Source: Planctomycetaceae bacterium
Lineage (GTDB): Bacteria; Planctomycetota; Phycisphaerae; Phycisphaerales; SM1A02
DNA: 23,219 nucleotides
Reading direction: 5' to 3'
Assembly: GCA_002685335.1 (NCBI GenBank)
Contig: NYWY01000062.1
Coordinates: 1 to 23,219, forward strand
The position numbers were made by a program, and so were the translations under genes. The stretch's first letter is position 1. Each line of letters opens with the position of its first letter. This document shows, in pieces, positions 1 through 7,342 of the stretch. The notes beneath the pieces were generated by a model. It was not told the DNA's origin and made no database searches. It was given only the letters and a program-made list of their open reading frames with translations.

Positions 1-1
1 C

Positions 2-694
2 GGACTTCGAAACCCCTGGCGATGTGCGTTCGACCGCGAGACGGGTGATCTCTGGATCGCCGACGTCGGCCAGAACGCCCGCGAGGAAGTGAACTTCATC
101 CGCGACGGTGAGATCTCCGGTCTCAACTTCGGCTGGAAGTGCCGAGAAGGCCAGAACACCTATTCGAGTTCCTGTGGTTCGAGCGGCCCGTTCTTCAACC
201 CGCAGTATCAGTACTCCCACAACTCTAGTGGCGGCTACTCGATCACCGGTGGCTACCCCTATCGCGGATGTGCCCTTCCCGACCAGCAGGGGACGTACAT
301 CTTCGCCGACTACCTCACCGCGAACTTCTGGTCCGCGACGCCCAACAAGAACGACAGTCTCTCGGTCCAGAGCCGAACGAGTGAACTCCGCTCCTCGACC
401 AGCGGCCTGAGCATCAACTCGATCTCGAGCTTCGGTGAAGACGCGCAGGGTGAGATGTACGTGCTTTCCCACTCCGGTGGACGGCTGTTCAAGATCATCC
501 CCGCCGACCTTCCCGAGGACTGCGGTCCGCCGCCGAGCCCCTTCGACCTCAACGGTGACGGGTGCGTCAACGGTGGAGACCTCGGGATCTTCATCACGCA
601 GTGGGGCGCCATCAACAGCTTCGCCGACTTCAATGGCGACGGACTCGTCACGGCCGCCGACCTCGGCCTGTTGATCTCCGGCTGGGGTTGCTGA
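2..694 (+). CDS. PQQ-dependent sugar dehydrogenase (GSDH family), C-terminal part with dockerin-like tail
   Basis: The gene is cut by the left edge; the reading frame is open from base 2. The first visible residues, GLRNPWRCAFDRETGDLWI followed by ADVGQ, are the signature of the soluble glucose/sorbosone dehydrogenase beta-propeller, which oxidises sugars in the periplasm or outside the cell using PQQ. Further blade motifs follow (GLNFGWKCREG, GGYPYRGCALP, then GTYIFADY). After a proline-rich linker (PPPSPF) the last 50 or so residues hold two calcium-binding, EF-hand-like repeats, DLNGDGCVNGGDLG and DFNGDGLVTAADLG, each ending in WG. Such dockerin-like tails are common on secreted planctomycete proteins. 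The catalytic N-terminal half and any signal peptide lie outside the window, so substrate and export route cannot be judged. A strong terminator follows 26 bases after the stop. Family assignment is confident; exact substrate is unknown. Confidence 0.88.
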   Translation, partial: GLRNPWRCAFDRETGDLWIADVGQNAREEVNFIRDGEISGLNFGWKCREGQNTYSSSCGSSGPFFNPQYQYSHNSSGGYSITGGYPYRGCALPDQQGTYIFADYLTANFWSATPNKNDSLSVQSRTSELRSSTSGLSINSISSFGEDAQGEMYVLSHSGGRLFKIIPADLPEDCGPPPSPFDLNGDGCVNGGDLGIFITQWGAINSFADFNGDGLVTAADLGLLISGWGC

Positions 695-720
695 GCGACT
701 CCTGACCACGACAGTTCAAC

Positions 721-757
721 GAGCCCGGTCCTGAATTCAGGACCGGGCTCGTTTTTC
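721..757 (+). terminator. Intrinsic terminator after the sugar dehydrogenase gene
   Basis: Bases 721-750 form a perfect inverted repeat: GAGCCCGGTCCTG and its complement flank a central AATT, giving a 13-bp GC-rich stem and a 4-base loop. GTTTTTC follows directly at 751-757. This is a textbook Rho-independent terminator for the gene ending at 694. Confidence 0.93.
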
Positions 758-847
758 TTCGGGATGGGGACGATCCGGGGTTCGAATCCCAACGGCGGAG
801 CCGGAAATTTAGGTTGACGCCCCGGGATACCCCCGGTTTGCAGCCTC

Positions 848-853
848 TAGAAT
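848..853 (+). promoter_or_regulatory. -10-like box of a probable leaderless promoter (TAGAAT)
   Basis: TAGAAT lies directly before ATG 854 and exactly six bases before ATG 860. If it is a -10 element, transcription would begin at or next to ATG 860, giving an mRNA with no leader. A TTGACG at 814-819 is too far upstream (28-base spacer) to be a normal -35 partner. The same spacing occurs before other genes in this window. Confidence 0.45.
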
Positions 854-859
854 ATGTCC

Positions 860-2047
860 ATGCGAATCAGAAACCGTTTGAGAACGACGAGCGAGACCCG
901 TGGATTCGGCTCCCTCGCCCTCCTCGCCTTCCTGGGCCTGTCCTGGCTCGTTGGTTGTGCCGAGACCCCGGAGCCCCCGGCGTCCACCAGTACGGTTCAG
1001 AAGGCCCAGGCCGCGCCGATCGATCGCGGATCGGCTCCTGCTGCTTCCGCCGCGACCCGAAGCGGCCGGATCGACACCACCACCGCGGCGGGGCCGCTGG
1101 CGATCGTTCCGGCGCTCCACGATTTCGGTGCGGTGGCGCCGGGATCGATCAACCGTGGCTCGTTCGCCCTGACCAATGCCGGGGCACGCGGCGTCCGGGT
1201 CTTGAAAGTGACGCCGAGTTGCGTCTGCACCACGTTGAGTGATCTCGAAGGTCGGACGATCGGGGCGGGTGAGACGATCCGGCTCGATGCATCACTGGAT
1301 GCTCCCCTGCAGCCGGGCGAAAAGAGTGCGAAGGTCTTCGTGCAACTTGAAGGCATGTCCCAGCCGGCGACCGTCGAGCTTCAGGGAATGGTGACCTTGC
1401 CGATCCAACCGGAGCCGGCCTTCGCTTCCGCCCTGAAGGGCGTCGACCAGGGGACCATTCGTCTTCGATCGACCGACGGCCGACCGTTCCGGGTTCTTGC
1501 CTCCAACGGAGGGATGCCCGCGTTCGTCGGTTTCGATCCCTCGGTCGATGATCCGAGGAACACCTACGAAGTCCGCTGGTCGATCCAGGGAATGGCGGCG
1601 GGCTCGATTCCGAAGTGGTGGGTCTTCACCACCGACCGACCCGAATGCCCGATCGTGCCGTGTCGGGTCCGAAACGAAAACACGGGGAGCAAGCGAGATC
1701 CGCAGCGGTTCGATCGTCGCTGGATCGTGCTCGACGATCTGGCCGATCTGGGGCGGCTGTCGCCGGGTGAGACCCGGGACGTGCCGATCCAACTGGATCA
1801 CTACAACCCTCGCGGCCGCGGAGTCATGGACAAACCCGGATGGAGAAGCGGGCTTGCGGTTCGAAGCCTCGATCCGGCGTTGGAGGCATCACTGGTTTCC
1901 AGCACGCCGGTGTCCGATGAGCAGGTGGACCTGGTGATCCGTCTTCGCGTCGTCGGCGAGCCCACGTTGCTGTTGAGCGCCGGAGTGGAGATCTCGACCA
2001 CCACCGGTTCCGCCATCATCGACGTGATCGGTGAGGTGGCCAGGTGA
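860..2047 (+). CDS. DUF1573-domain lipoprotein
   Basis: This is a probable exported lipoprotein of about 395 residues. The N-terminus is basic (RIRNRLR), followed by a hydrophobic stretch and a lipobox LVGC with the lipidated cysteine at about residue 33. A Ala/Pro/Ser-rich linker leads to a DUF1573 domain at about residues 83-180, an immunoglobulin-like fold. It is marked by HDFGAVAPG, FALTNAG and the typical cysteine motif SCVCT (canonical SCGCT). The C-terminal half has the look of further beta-sandwich domains but is not recognisable to me. The molecular role of DUF1573 is not established. ATG 854 is an alternative start; 860 is preferred because a TAGAAT box abuts 854 and sits six bases before 860. 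The stop overlaps the next gene by four bases, so the two are probably translationally coupled. Confidence 0.85.
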   Translation: MRIRNRLRTTSETRGFGSLALLAFLGLSWLVGCAETPEPPASTSTVQKAQAAPIDRGSAPAASAATRSGRIDTTTAAGPLAIVPALHDFGAVAPGSINRGSFALTNAGARGVRVLKVTPSCVCTTLSDLEGRTIGAGETIRLDASLDAPLQPGEKSAKVFVQLEGMSQPATVELQGMVTLPIQPEPAFASALKGVDQGTIRLRSTDGRPFRVLASNGGMPAFVGFDPSVDDPRNTYEVRWSIQGMAAGSIPKWWVFTTDRPECPIVPCRVRNENTGSKRDPQRFDRRWIVLDDLADLGRLSPGETRDVPIQLDHYNPRGRGVMDKPGWRSGLAVRSLDPALEASLVSSTPVSDEQVDLVIRLRVVGEPTLLLSAGVEISTTTGSAIIDVIGEVAR

Positions 2048-2934
2048 AATCCGTACCGTCGATCGACGAGCGTGACTCCGCCGCCGTGGCCGCCCGACTG
2101 GCGGAAGCGGCAGCCGCGATGCGCGAGGCGCCGAATCGCGATGGTTCGGTGTCGAGGATCGAGGGGACGGGGCGGCTCCTGGTGACGGGCGACCTGCACG
2201 ACAATCCGCAGAACCTGGCTCGGGTGATCCGGCACGCGGCTCTGGATCGAAGCTCGGAAGATCATCTCGTGCTCCAGGAGCTCATTCATGGCGAACAGTT
2301 GATCGACGGGGTCGACTTGAGCTACCGCATGCTGGTCAAGGTCGCGGGCCTGCTCCTGGCGTATCCCTCTCAGGTGCATGTGCTGCTGGCCAACCACGAA
2401 CTCGCTCAGATGGCGGGGCACTCCGTCTCCAAGGGTGGCGGATGCATGACCACGAAGTTCGACCAGGGACTCATGCGGGCCTTCGGAAGCGACGCCGATC
2501 TGGTCGCCACCGCGGTCGGGGAGTTCGTGCGCGCGATGCCGTTGGTGGCTCGGACGTCCAACGGCGTCCTGTGTGCTCATTCTCTTCCCGGTCCGACGAT
2601 GATGCCGGAATTCGACCTGGACATTCTTGGTCGGGAACTGGTCGACGCGGATTACGAACCGTTGCGCGGAAGCGCCTGGATGATGGTCTGGGGTCGCGGT
2701 CAGACCGAGGCCCAGACCGAGGAGATCGCCGAGCGCTGGGGTGTTTCGCTTTTCTGTCTCGGACACGCCTTCGTTCAGGAAGGGGTGGCGATCGGCGGGC
2801 CCCGCACGGTGCTCCTGAATTCCGATCATGAACACGGTGCGGTGCTTCCGCTGAATCTCACGGATCCGTCCCCGACCATCGAGTCCGCCATGTTCGCGGC
2901 GTTCCCGATCTCTTCGATCGAGCAGTCGAGTTGA
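2044..2934 (+). CDS. Calcineurin-like metallophosphoesterase family protein
   Basis: A 296-residue protein with the ordered metal-binding motifs of the calcineurin-like phosphoesterase fold: GDLHDN at residues 49-54, ANHE at 116-119, AHS at 178-180 and GHAF at 240-243, followed by DHEHG at 261-265. These would supply the Asp, His and Asn ligands of a two-metal site. The GDxxDRG motif expected near residue 80 is not clear (the sequence there is LQELIHGE), and the usual second histidine of the last GHxH motif is a phenylalanine. The enzyme is therefore divergent, and its substrate cannot be predicted. No signal peptide is seen, so it is probably cytoplasmic. It starts with GTG, overlapping the preceding stop by four bases (GTGA), and its own stop overlaps tsaB by four (TTGA), so it sits in the middle of a tightly coupled operon. 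Confidence 0.8.
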   Translation: MKSVPSIDERDSAAVAARLAEAAAAMREAPNRDGSVSRIEGTGRLLVTGDLHDNPQNLARVIRHAALDRSSEDHLVLQELIHGEQLIDGVDLSYRMLVKVAGLLLAYPSQVHVLLANHELAQMAGHSVSKGGGCMTTKFDQGLMRAFGSDADLVATAVGEFVRAMPLVARTSNGVLCAHSLPGPTMMPEFDLDILGRELVDADYEPLRGSAWMMVWGRGQTEAQTEEIAERWGVSLFCLGHAFVQEGVAIGGPRTVLLNSDHEHGAVLPLNLTDPSPTIESAMFAAFPISSIEQSS

Positions 2935-3662
2935 GCGTTGAACGCGTGATCGAGCGGCCGTTGCTCGCCCTCGAACTCTCGCAGAGGCAGGGGGGCGTCG
3001 CCGTGATCGACGCTGATGGCGTGGAGCATGTCCGGATGGTCGCGGGTGGTCGGCGTGATCGGGATGACTTCCTCCCGGCGATCGATTCCGTCTGTTCGGC
3101 CGCCGGGATCCGGCCTCGGGATCTGACGAGCGTGGCGGTCAATCTCGGGCCGGGTGGTTTCACAGGTCTGCGAGTCTCCATCGCCGCGGCTCAGGCGATC
3201 GCGGAAACGGCCGGCGCCACTGTCGTCGGCGTTCCCGCCGCCGATGTCGCCATCGCCTCCACGCTTGCCGGGGAGGCATCGGAACTCGTGGGCGAAGTCG
3301 CGGTGATCGCCGCGACGCGAAATGGATCCGGCTGGCAGAGTCACTTCACCCGCGGAGCGTCATCGTCGAACTGGCGGATGAAGGGCATGCCCGGACTCCG
3401 AGAGTCTCCGACCACCGACGTCGACGGCGTGCTTGCGGACGAACATTTGATGGAGGACTGGCGGGCCGCGTTCGAGGATGCCGGAATCCCGGTGATCGAA
3501 CCCCGTTTCGACCCCGCGGCCCTTGCCCGGCTCGCGCTCCACGCATCACCGACATCGGAGCGCATCGACCTGGTCGTGGACTCCGATCCCGCCACCCTCC
3601 GCCCCATCTATCCGAGGGTCCCGGAAGCGGTCCGACTCTGGCAGGAACGCGACCGCGTCTGA
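2931..3662 (+). CDS. tsaB: tRNA N6-threonylcarbamoyladenosine synthesis protein TsaB
   Basis: TsaB is the non-catalytic ASKHA-fold partner of TsaD in the complex that transfers threonylcarbamoyl to A37 of ANN-decoding tRNAs. The 243-residue length is usual. The N-terminal LLALELSQRQGGVAVID matches the first beta-strands of the family, and NLGPGGFTGLRVSIAAAQ at about residues 71-88 is the family hallmark (usually LGPGSFTGLR). The C-terminal end IYPRVPEAVRLWQER also resembles TsaB, which often ends near a YLR or YPR motif. The start is TTG, inferred from the four-base overlap with the upstream stop; no closer AUG or GUG fits the conserved N-terminus. Its partners TsaC, TsaD and TsaE are not in the window. 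Placement behind a phosphoesterase and a DUF1573 lipoprotein is not one of the arrangements I know for this gene. Confidence 0.9.
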   Translation: MSVERVIERPLLALELSQRQGGVAVIDADGVEHVRMVAGGRRDRDDFLPAIDSVCSAAGIRPRDLTSVAVNLGPGGFTGLRVSIAAAQAIAETAGATVVGVPAADVAIASTLAGEASELVGEVAVIAATRNGSGWQSHFTRGASSSNWRMKGMPGLRESPTTDVDGVLADEHLMEDWRAAFEDAGIPVIEPRFDPAALARLALHASPTSERIDLVVDSDPATLRPIYPRVPEAVRLWQERDRV

Positions 3663-4409
3663 ATCTCGTCGGTCCGGCGTTCATTGTTCCAAGCACCTCA
3701 AGCCCGGCGACCACGAACCGCCGCGGTTCGAGGGTCTGCGTGGAGCCGCGACGACCAGGTGAGACGGCTGGTCCCGTCGGTGAGGTCATCACCGTCGTCG
3801 GGGTCGACGGGCCGTCGCGGGTTCGAGACCGATCCGGATGCGTCGGCTCGCAACGGTGATCCGGATGATTCCCGGACGGGCGCAGATATTGCATGCCAGT
3901 CACGAAAATCCTCCCCCGAAGGTTTGATCGTCGCGATCTGTTCGTGCGCATCTCCATGTCCACCACGTACTTGACCCCGGATCCAGGGAGTCGATGCGAC
4001 GGCGAGGAGTCGAGACTCCGAAGGTGGTTTGGACGTCCGTAGAACGATGGGGGTGGCCATCAGGGTCAGTCGCGACGTTCGTGAGGCCAACGAAGCGGCA
4101 CGTATCCGCATTCAACCTTCAAGCGGTGTGATGAATGGTCGATGGGTTTTCTGGTGGAGCATGACGGTCCCGACCTCGAGTGGCAGACGCTCGAACCCGA
4201 CGCGGCCCCGATGCTCGACCGGGAATCTCCGAGCGATGGACGAGCAGACGCTCGCCTCGATTCGGAGTTCGATGGATGCGGTGGTGGAATCACCATGGCG
4301 AGTGAGCGGATCGATCGTGGAGGGTGTCTCGTAGCCACCCGACCGATCAGGTTCGAATTCGAGAGAAGGTCGGGCGCTCATCGGATGGGCGCGGACCACG
4401 AGGCAGGCA
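3663..4409. other. Gene-free spacer of about 750 bases
   Basis: I find no convincing gene here. Open frames on both strands have arginine- and serine-rich translations with no recognisable motif and are best read as by-products of high GC. A small perfect hairpin lies at 3714-3730 (CGAACCG and its complement around CCG) without a T-run, so it is not a clear terminator for tsaB. I looked for tRNA, tmRNA, RNase P RNA and SRP RNA signatures by eye and saw none. The promoter for the gene at 4425 should lie in the right-hand part. Confidence 0.5.
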
Positions 4410-4418
4410 GGAGGAGAG
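4410..4418 (+). promoter_or_regulatory. Strong Shine-Dalgarno site
   Basis: GGAGGAGAG lies six bases before ATG 4425 and fixes the start of the GAF-domain gene. It contrasts with several neighbouring genes that have no ribosome binding site. Confidence 0.8.
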
Positions 4419-4424
4419 AGCACG

Positions 4425-5543
4425 ATGGATTTCGACCCCGATACGCCAAGCATGAAGCAGCCCGCGACCGATGCGTGCGATGGTGTGCGAATCACCGTTT
4501 TCGCGTCCCGACCCGAGACCATCACCCTCGCAGCGCTGTTCGAGGCGGCGGTCGACTGGGACTGCCGCGTCGCCGCGGATGTGAAGGAGTTCCGCGGACG
4601 GCTGATCGAAGGGCGATGCGAAGTCATCGTTCTTCCGGCCGAGGACGTCGACGACGAACTGGCTTCCGATGTGAGGCGACTCCAGCCCAATGCCTCGATC
4701 GTCTTCGCGGCACCGTCGGCGGGCATTCAGGAACTCACCCGAGCGATGCGATTCGGTGCGGTCGATTTCCTCCAGGGAAACCTGGGTGCGGAAGAGGTCG
4801 AGCAGAGAATCGGTCGGGCCGCCGAAAGAAGCGTGGAACGCAGCCGACGGGATCAGGCGATGAGACGCATCGCGGAGATCGGACGGCGTCTCGATGACGG
4901 TGAATCCCAGGTCGAATCGGATTCCAGTGACGGCATCGTCCACGAAATGAACTTCGAGAAGGCCTCCCTCGAATCGGATGCCGACCACGTCGCGATGTGC
5001 AGCGAGTTCAGGACCCTTCTCCGCCAGGAACTTGACGTCGAGGATCTGCTTCGCACGGCGCTTGAGTACCTGCTGGTCAAGACCGGTCCCACCAATGCCG
5101 CGGTCTTCCTCGCCGGTGGCGACGGACGATACGGTCTGGGTGCCTACGTCAATTACGAACATGCCCGTCGGACGGTCGAGCCGATGCTTCAACGACTCTG
5201 CGACGACGCATGTCCGCGGATCGCCGAGGAGAAGAACATTCTCCGCTTCGACCAGGTCGACAAGTTCACCGACGGATGCGAACTGGAACCTTCGGCCTCT
5301 GGAGACATGGAGATGGTCGCGGTTCCGTGCAATCACGAAGGCGAATGCCTCGCCGTGATGTACCTCTTCCGCGGATCCGACGCTCCCTTCACCGACGAAG
5401 TGGCGGAGACGGTCGACGCCCTTCGCGGAATCCTCGCCGCCCAGCTGGCGATGCTGATCCGCGTCCACAACCGACTCGAAGAGTCGTGGCCGGATGAACC
5501 GGCGGACGAGGGGGGAGAAGACTGGGACGACCTCGCGGCCTGA
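4425..5543 (+). CDS. Degenerate receiver domain plus GAF domain protein
   Basis: This is a 372-residue soluble protein. Residues about 13-128 follow the receiver pattern: beta-1 (RITVFASRPE), a third strand (EVIVLP), IVFAAP, and AMRFGAVDFLQ near the end. The residues that make a receiver work are missing. The acidic pair after strand 1 is replaced by Ala-Ser, the phospho-acceptor Asp after VIVL is Pro, and the Lys of the usual DFLxKP is absent. A charged, helical stretch (about 130-160) links to a GAF-like domain at about 190-350 (DLLRTALEYLLVKTG, AAVFLAGGDGRYGLGAYV, MVAVPCNHEGECLAVMYLF). The tail is very acidic. It is probably a phosphorylation-independent regulatory or sensor protein; ligand and target are unknown. 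It has no output domain, so it may act by protein contact. Neighbours do not reveal a partner: psd is convergent. Confidence 0.75.
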   Translation: MDFDPDTPSMKQPATDACDGVRITVFASRPETITLAALFEAAVDWDCRVAADVKEFRGRLIEGRCEVIVLPAEDVDDELASDVRRLQPNASIVFAAPSAGIQELTRAMRFGAVDFLQGNLGAEEVEQRIGRAAERSVERSRRDQAMRRIAEIGRRLDDGESQVESDSSDGIVHEMNFEKASLESDADHVAMCSEFRTLLRQELDVEDLLRTALEYLLVKTGPTNAAVFLAGGDGRYGLGAYVNYEHARRTVEPMLQRLCDDACPRIAEEKNILRFDQVDKFTDGCELEPSASGDMEMVAVPCNHEGECLAVMYLFRGSDAPFTDEVAETVDALRGILAAQLAMLIRVHNRLEESWPDEPADEGGEDWDDLAA

Positions 5544-5600
5544 GTGCTCGGTCGTCTGGAGCCGGCCGGCGAGGTGATGGCCGGACCCGATGCCCGAAAA

Positions 5601-6275
5601 TCAGGCTTCGGTCTCGATCGGAGCGAGTCGCACGAGGATGGTTCGCCCGCCGGTGACCCGGTCACCTTCAGCGACCAGGACCTCGGCCCCCGGTCGATCG
5701 GGGACGATGAGTTCGGTGGTCGAACCGAACTTGATCATTCCGAACCGAGCTCCGCGTCGAAGCCGATCACCCGGCTTCAACGGGCACACGATTCGACGGG
5801 CGATGGCCCCGGAGACCTGCCGGACTCCGATGGGTTCGCCGTCGTCGGTTCGAAGTCCGATCAGATTGAATTCGTTCACCTTGGCCGACTCTCCCGAGCG
5901 GGCGTCGAGATACCGGCCGGGAACGTGGAGGATGGATTCGACCGAAGCATCGCACGGAGCGCGGTTGAGGTGCACGTCGAGCACGCTCAAGAAGATTCGA
6001 ACCACGATCGCGGGGCCGCCGGCGGTGGCATCGTGATGTGGGACCCGTTCGATTCGGCTGATCCGCCCGTCCGCGGGTGAGACGAGATCATGAGGAGCGT
6101 CGGTGTCGGGCTTTCTCCCCAGGGGATCGCGGAAGAAACCAGCGACCGCCACCCAGAACAGGCCGAGCGGAATCAGGGCCCACCACCATCCGATGAGAAT
6201 GGCGGGGACGCCGAGGAGAATGAGAACGGCCGTCGCGAATCCCCATTCGCGACGGCCGTGGCTGGTCAGAAGCAC
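5601..6275 (-). CDS. psd: Phosphatidylserine decarboxylase proenzyme, short (Psd-A-like) type
   Basis: The enzyme decarboxylates phosphatidylserine to phosphatidylethanolamine at the inner membrane. It is a 224-residue protein, the short form of the family. Two hydrophobic segments near residues 12-48 anchor it, followed by FFRDP and the conserved SPADG (66-70), whose Asp belongs to the self-cleaving triad. DVHLNRAP (100-107) contains the conserved His. FGSTTE (183-188) contains the Gly-Ser-Thr at which the chain cuts itself, leaving a pyruvoyl group on Ser185. All catalytic features are therefore present. The start is GTG at 6275; no better in-frame start was found. It lies about 70 bases downstream of the excisionase-like gene on the same strand and may share its transcript. 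The synthase for phosphatidylserine (pssA), often adjacent, is not in the window. Confidence 0.92.
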   Translation of the reverse strand: MLLTSHGRREWGFATAVLILLGVPAILIGWWWALIPLGLFWVAVAGFFRDPLGRKPDTDAPHDLVSPADGRISRIERVPHHDATAGGPAIVVRIFLSVLDVHLNRAPCDASVESILHVPGRYLDARSGESAKVNEFNLIGLRTDDGEPIGVRQVSGAIARRIVCPLKPGDRLRRGARFGMIKFGSTTELIVPDRPGAEVLVAEGDRVTGGRTILVRLAPIETEA

Positions 6276-6345
6276 GAAGTTCTCGTTTCCAGAAGGGCCC
6301 GTTCCGCGGGGCGGTCATCAAGGTGACCGACCGGGAGGGGCGTCA

Positions 6346-7227
6346 TCATTCGGAGGCCTTGCCGATGAAGAATCCGAGCAGGCCGAAGATGATCAGACCG
6401 CCGATCAGTCCGCCGAACCAGACCATCAGGTTGCCGGTCATCATCTCGGCGATCGCCGGGAGGGTGTCGGTGTTGGTCACCAGGCTCATGAGTCCCACGA
6501 GGCTCAGGGAGCCGACTGCGACGATGCCCATGCCGACTCCGAGGCCGGACCATCCACCTTCGTAGGTTTCGACCATCACGGGTACGGCGGCCATGCCACC
6601 GGCTCCGCCGGCCATTTCCTCCATGCCGTTCGACGATTCGCCACCCACGGCCTCGAACAGTCCGCTGGCGCTGGCAGGTGCACCGCTGTCATCGCTGGAG
6701 TAGACCTCGTCGAGCAGTTCCGCTCCGAGGGAGGTGTCATCGGATTCCCGGGTGAGGTCGAGCAGGCCACTGCCACTCCCGACGGTTTCCAGGGACAGAT
6801 CATCGTCGAGCAGGTCGTCACCGCTGGGCTCGCCACCTTCGAAGGCGCTGACCCCGGTACCCATTCCGCTTCCTGCGAGGAAGCTGTCTTCCGCCGCGGC
6901 GGCGGAGTCATCGAGGCCGATGTCGCCACCAAGGTCGAGGTCCAGGCTGTCTTCTTCGTCACCACCGGCGGACAAATCCATCGCCGGCGCGGAACCACTC
7001 AGGCCGAGGGGGTCGGATTCTCCGCTGTCTTCGAGACCGATGTTGAGGTCACCGAGATCATCGGCATCATCGGTGGCCATCATGTCGATCTGCTCGACGC
7101 GGAACATGTCCTGTTCGTCCTGCTTGAAGGACTGGACCTCACCACTGGAAGCCATCTCGAGGAGGTCGTCGACCGACTTTCCGAGCTTTTCGGCTGCTTC
7201 TTCGGCCGTGTAGAACATCTTCGCCAT
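6346..7227 (-). CDS. Excisionase/MerR-like domain protein with acidic low-complexity region and C-terminal membrane anchor
   Basis: About 293 residues in three parts. The N-terminus, MAKMFYTAEEAAEKLGKSVD followed by DLLEMASSGEVQSFK, resembles the small winged-helix fold of excisionase/MerR proteins (helix AAEKLG, then a recognition-like segment). The middle, about 140 residues, is extremely rich in Asp, Glu, Gly, Ser and Leu and is probably disordered. The C-terminal 80 residues contain two hydrophobic segments (VGMGIVAVGSLSLVGLMSLV and MVWFGGLIGGLIIFGLLGFF), predicted to cross the membrane. I take ATG 7227 as the start because the family-like motif begins there; an in-frame ATG at 7257 would add ten residues. 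Function is unknown: DNA binding is only suggested by the fold, and an acidic protein may instead bind another protein. It lies directly upstream of psd. Confidence 0.7.
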   Translation of the reverse strand: MAKMFYTAEEAAEKLGKSVDDLLEMASSGEVQSFKQDEQDMFRVEQIDMMATDDADDLGDLNIGLEDSGESDPLGLSGSAPAMDLSAGGDEEDSLDLDLGGDIGLDDSAAAAEDSFLAGSGMGTGVSAFEGGEPSGDDLLDDDLSLETVGSGSGLLDLTRESDDTSLGAELLDEVYSSDDSGAPASASGLFEAVGGESSNGMEEMAGGAGGMAAVPVMVETYEGGWSGLGVGMGIVAVGSLSLVGLMSLVTNTDTLPAIAEMMTGNLMVWFGGLIGGLIIFGLLGFFIGKASE

Positions 7228-7342
7228 GTCTGGGTCCGATTCCGTGTCTGGCGGCAATGCCGCGGGGTGACGGGTTTCAAGGGGGCGATGCCCCGCTGAC
7301 GCAAGTTCCGAAGGCTACCCCGCCGCGGGGGCACCTGCAAGA

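Noticed and set aside
770..802. tRNA-like 3' end (GGGGTTCGAATCCC followed by CGGCGGAG and CC)
   Set aside because: The T-stem pairs for only three bases and no matching 5' acceptor or anticodon arm lies within the preceding 90 bases. A decayed tRNA fragment cannot be excluded, but there is no support for a working tRNA or an attachment site.
814..819. TTGACG as a -35 box for the DUF1573 gene
   Set aside because: The spacer to the TAGAAT box is 28 bases, too long for a normal promoter, and no -10 box lies 16-18 bases downstream.
3714..3730. Perfect small hairpin after tsaB as a terminator
   Set aside because: Seven-base stem without a following T-run; not sufficient for an intrinsic terminator call.
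4142..4897. Plus-strand open frame overlapping the start of the pseudo-receiver gene
   Set aside because: It overlaps a gene with a strong ribosome binding site in another frame and its later part is Arg/Gly-rich. The first 50 residues look slightly protein-like, but nothing supports it.
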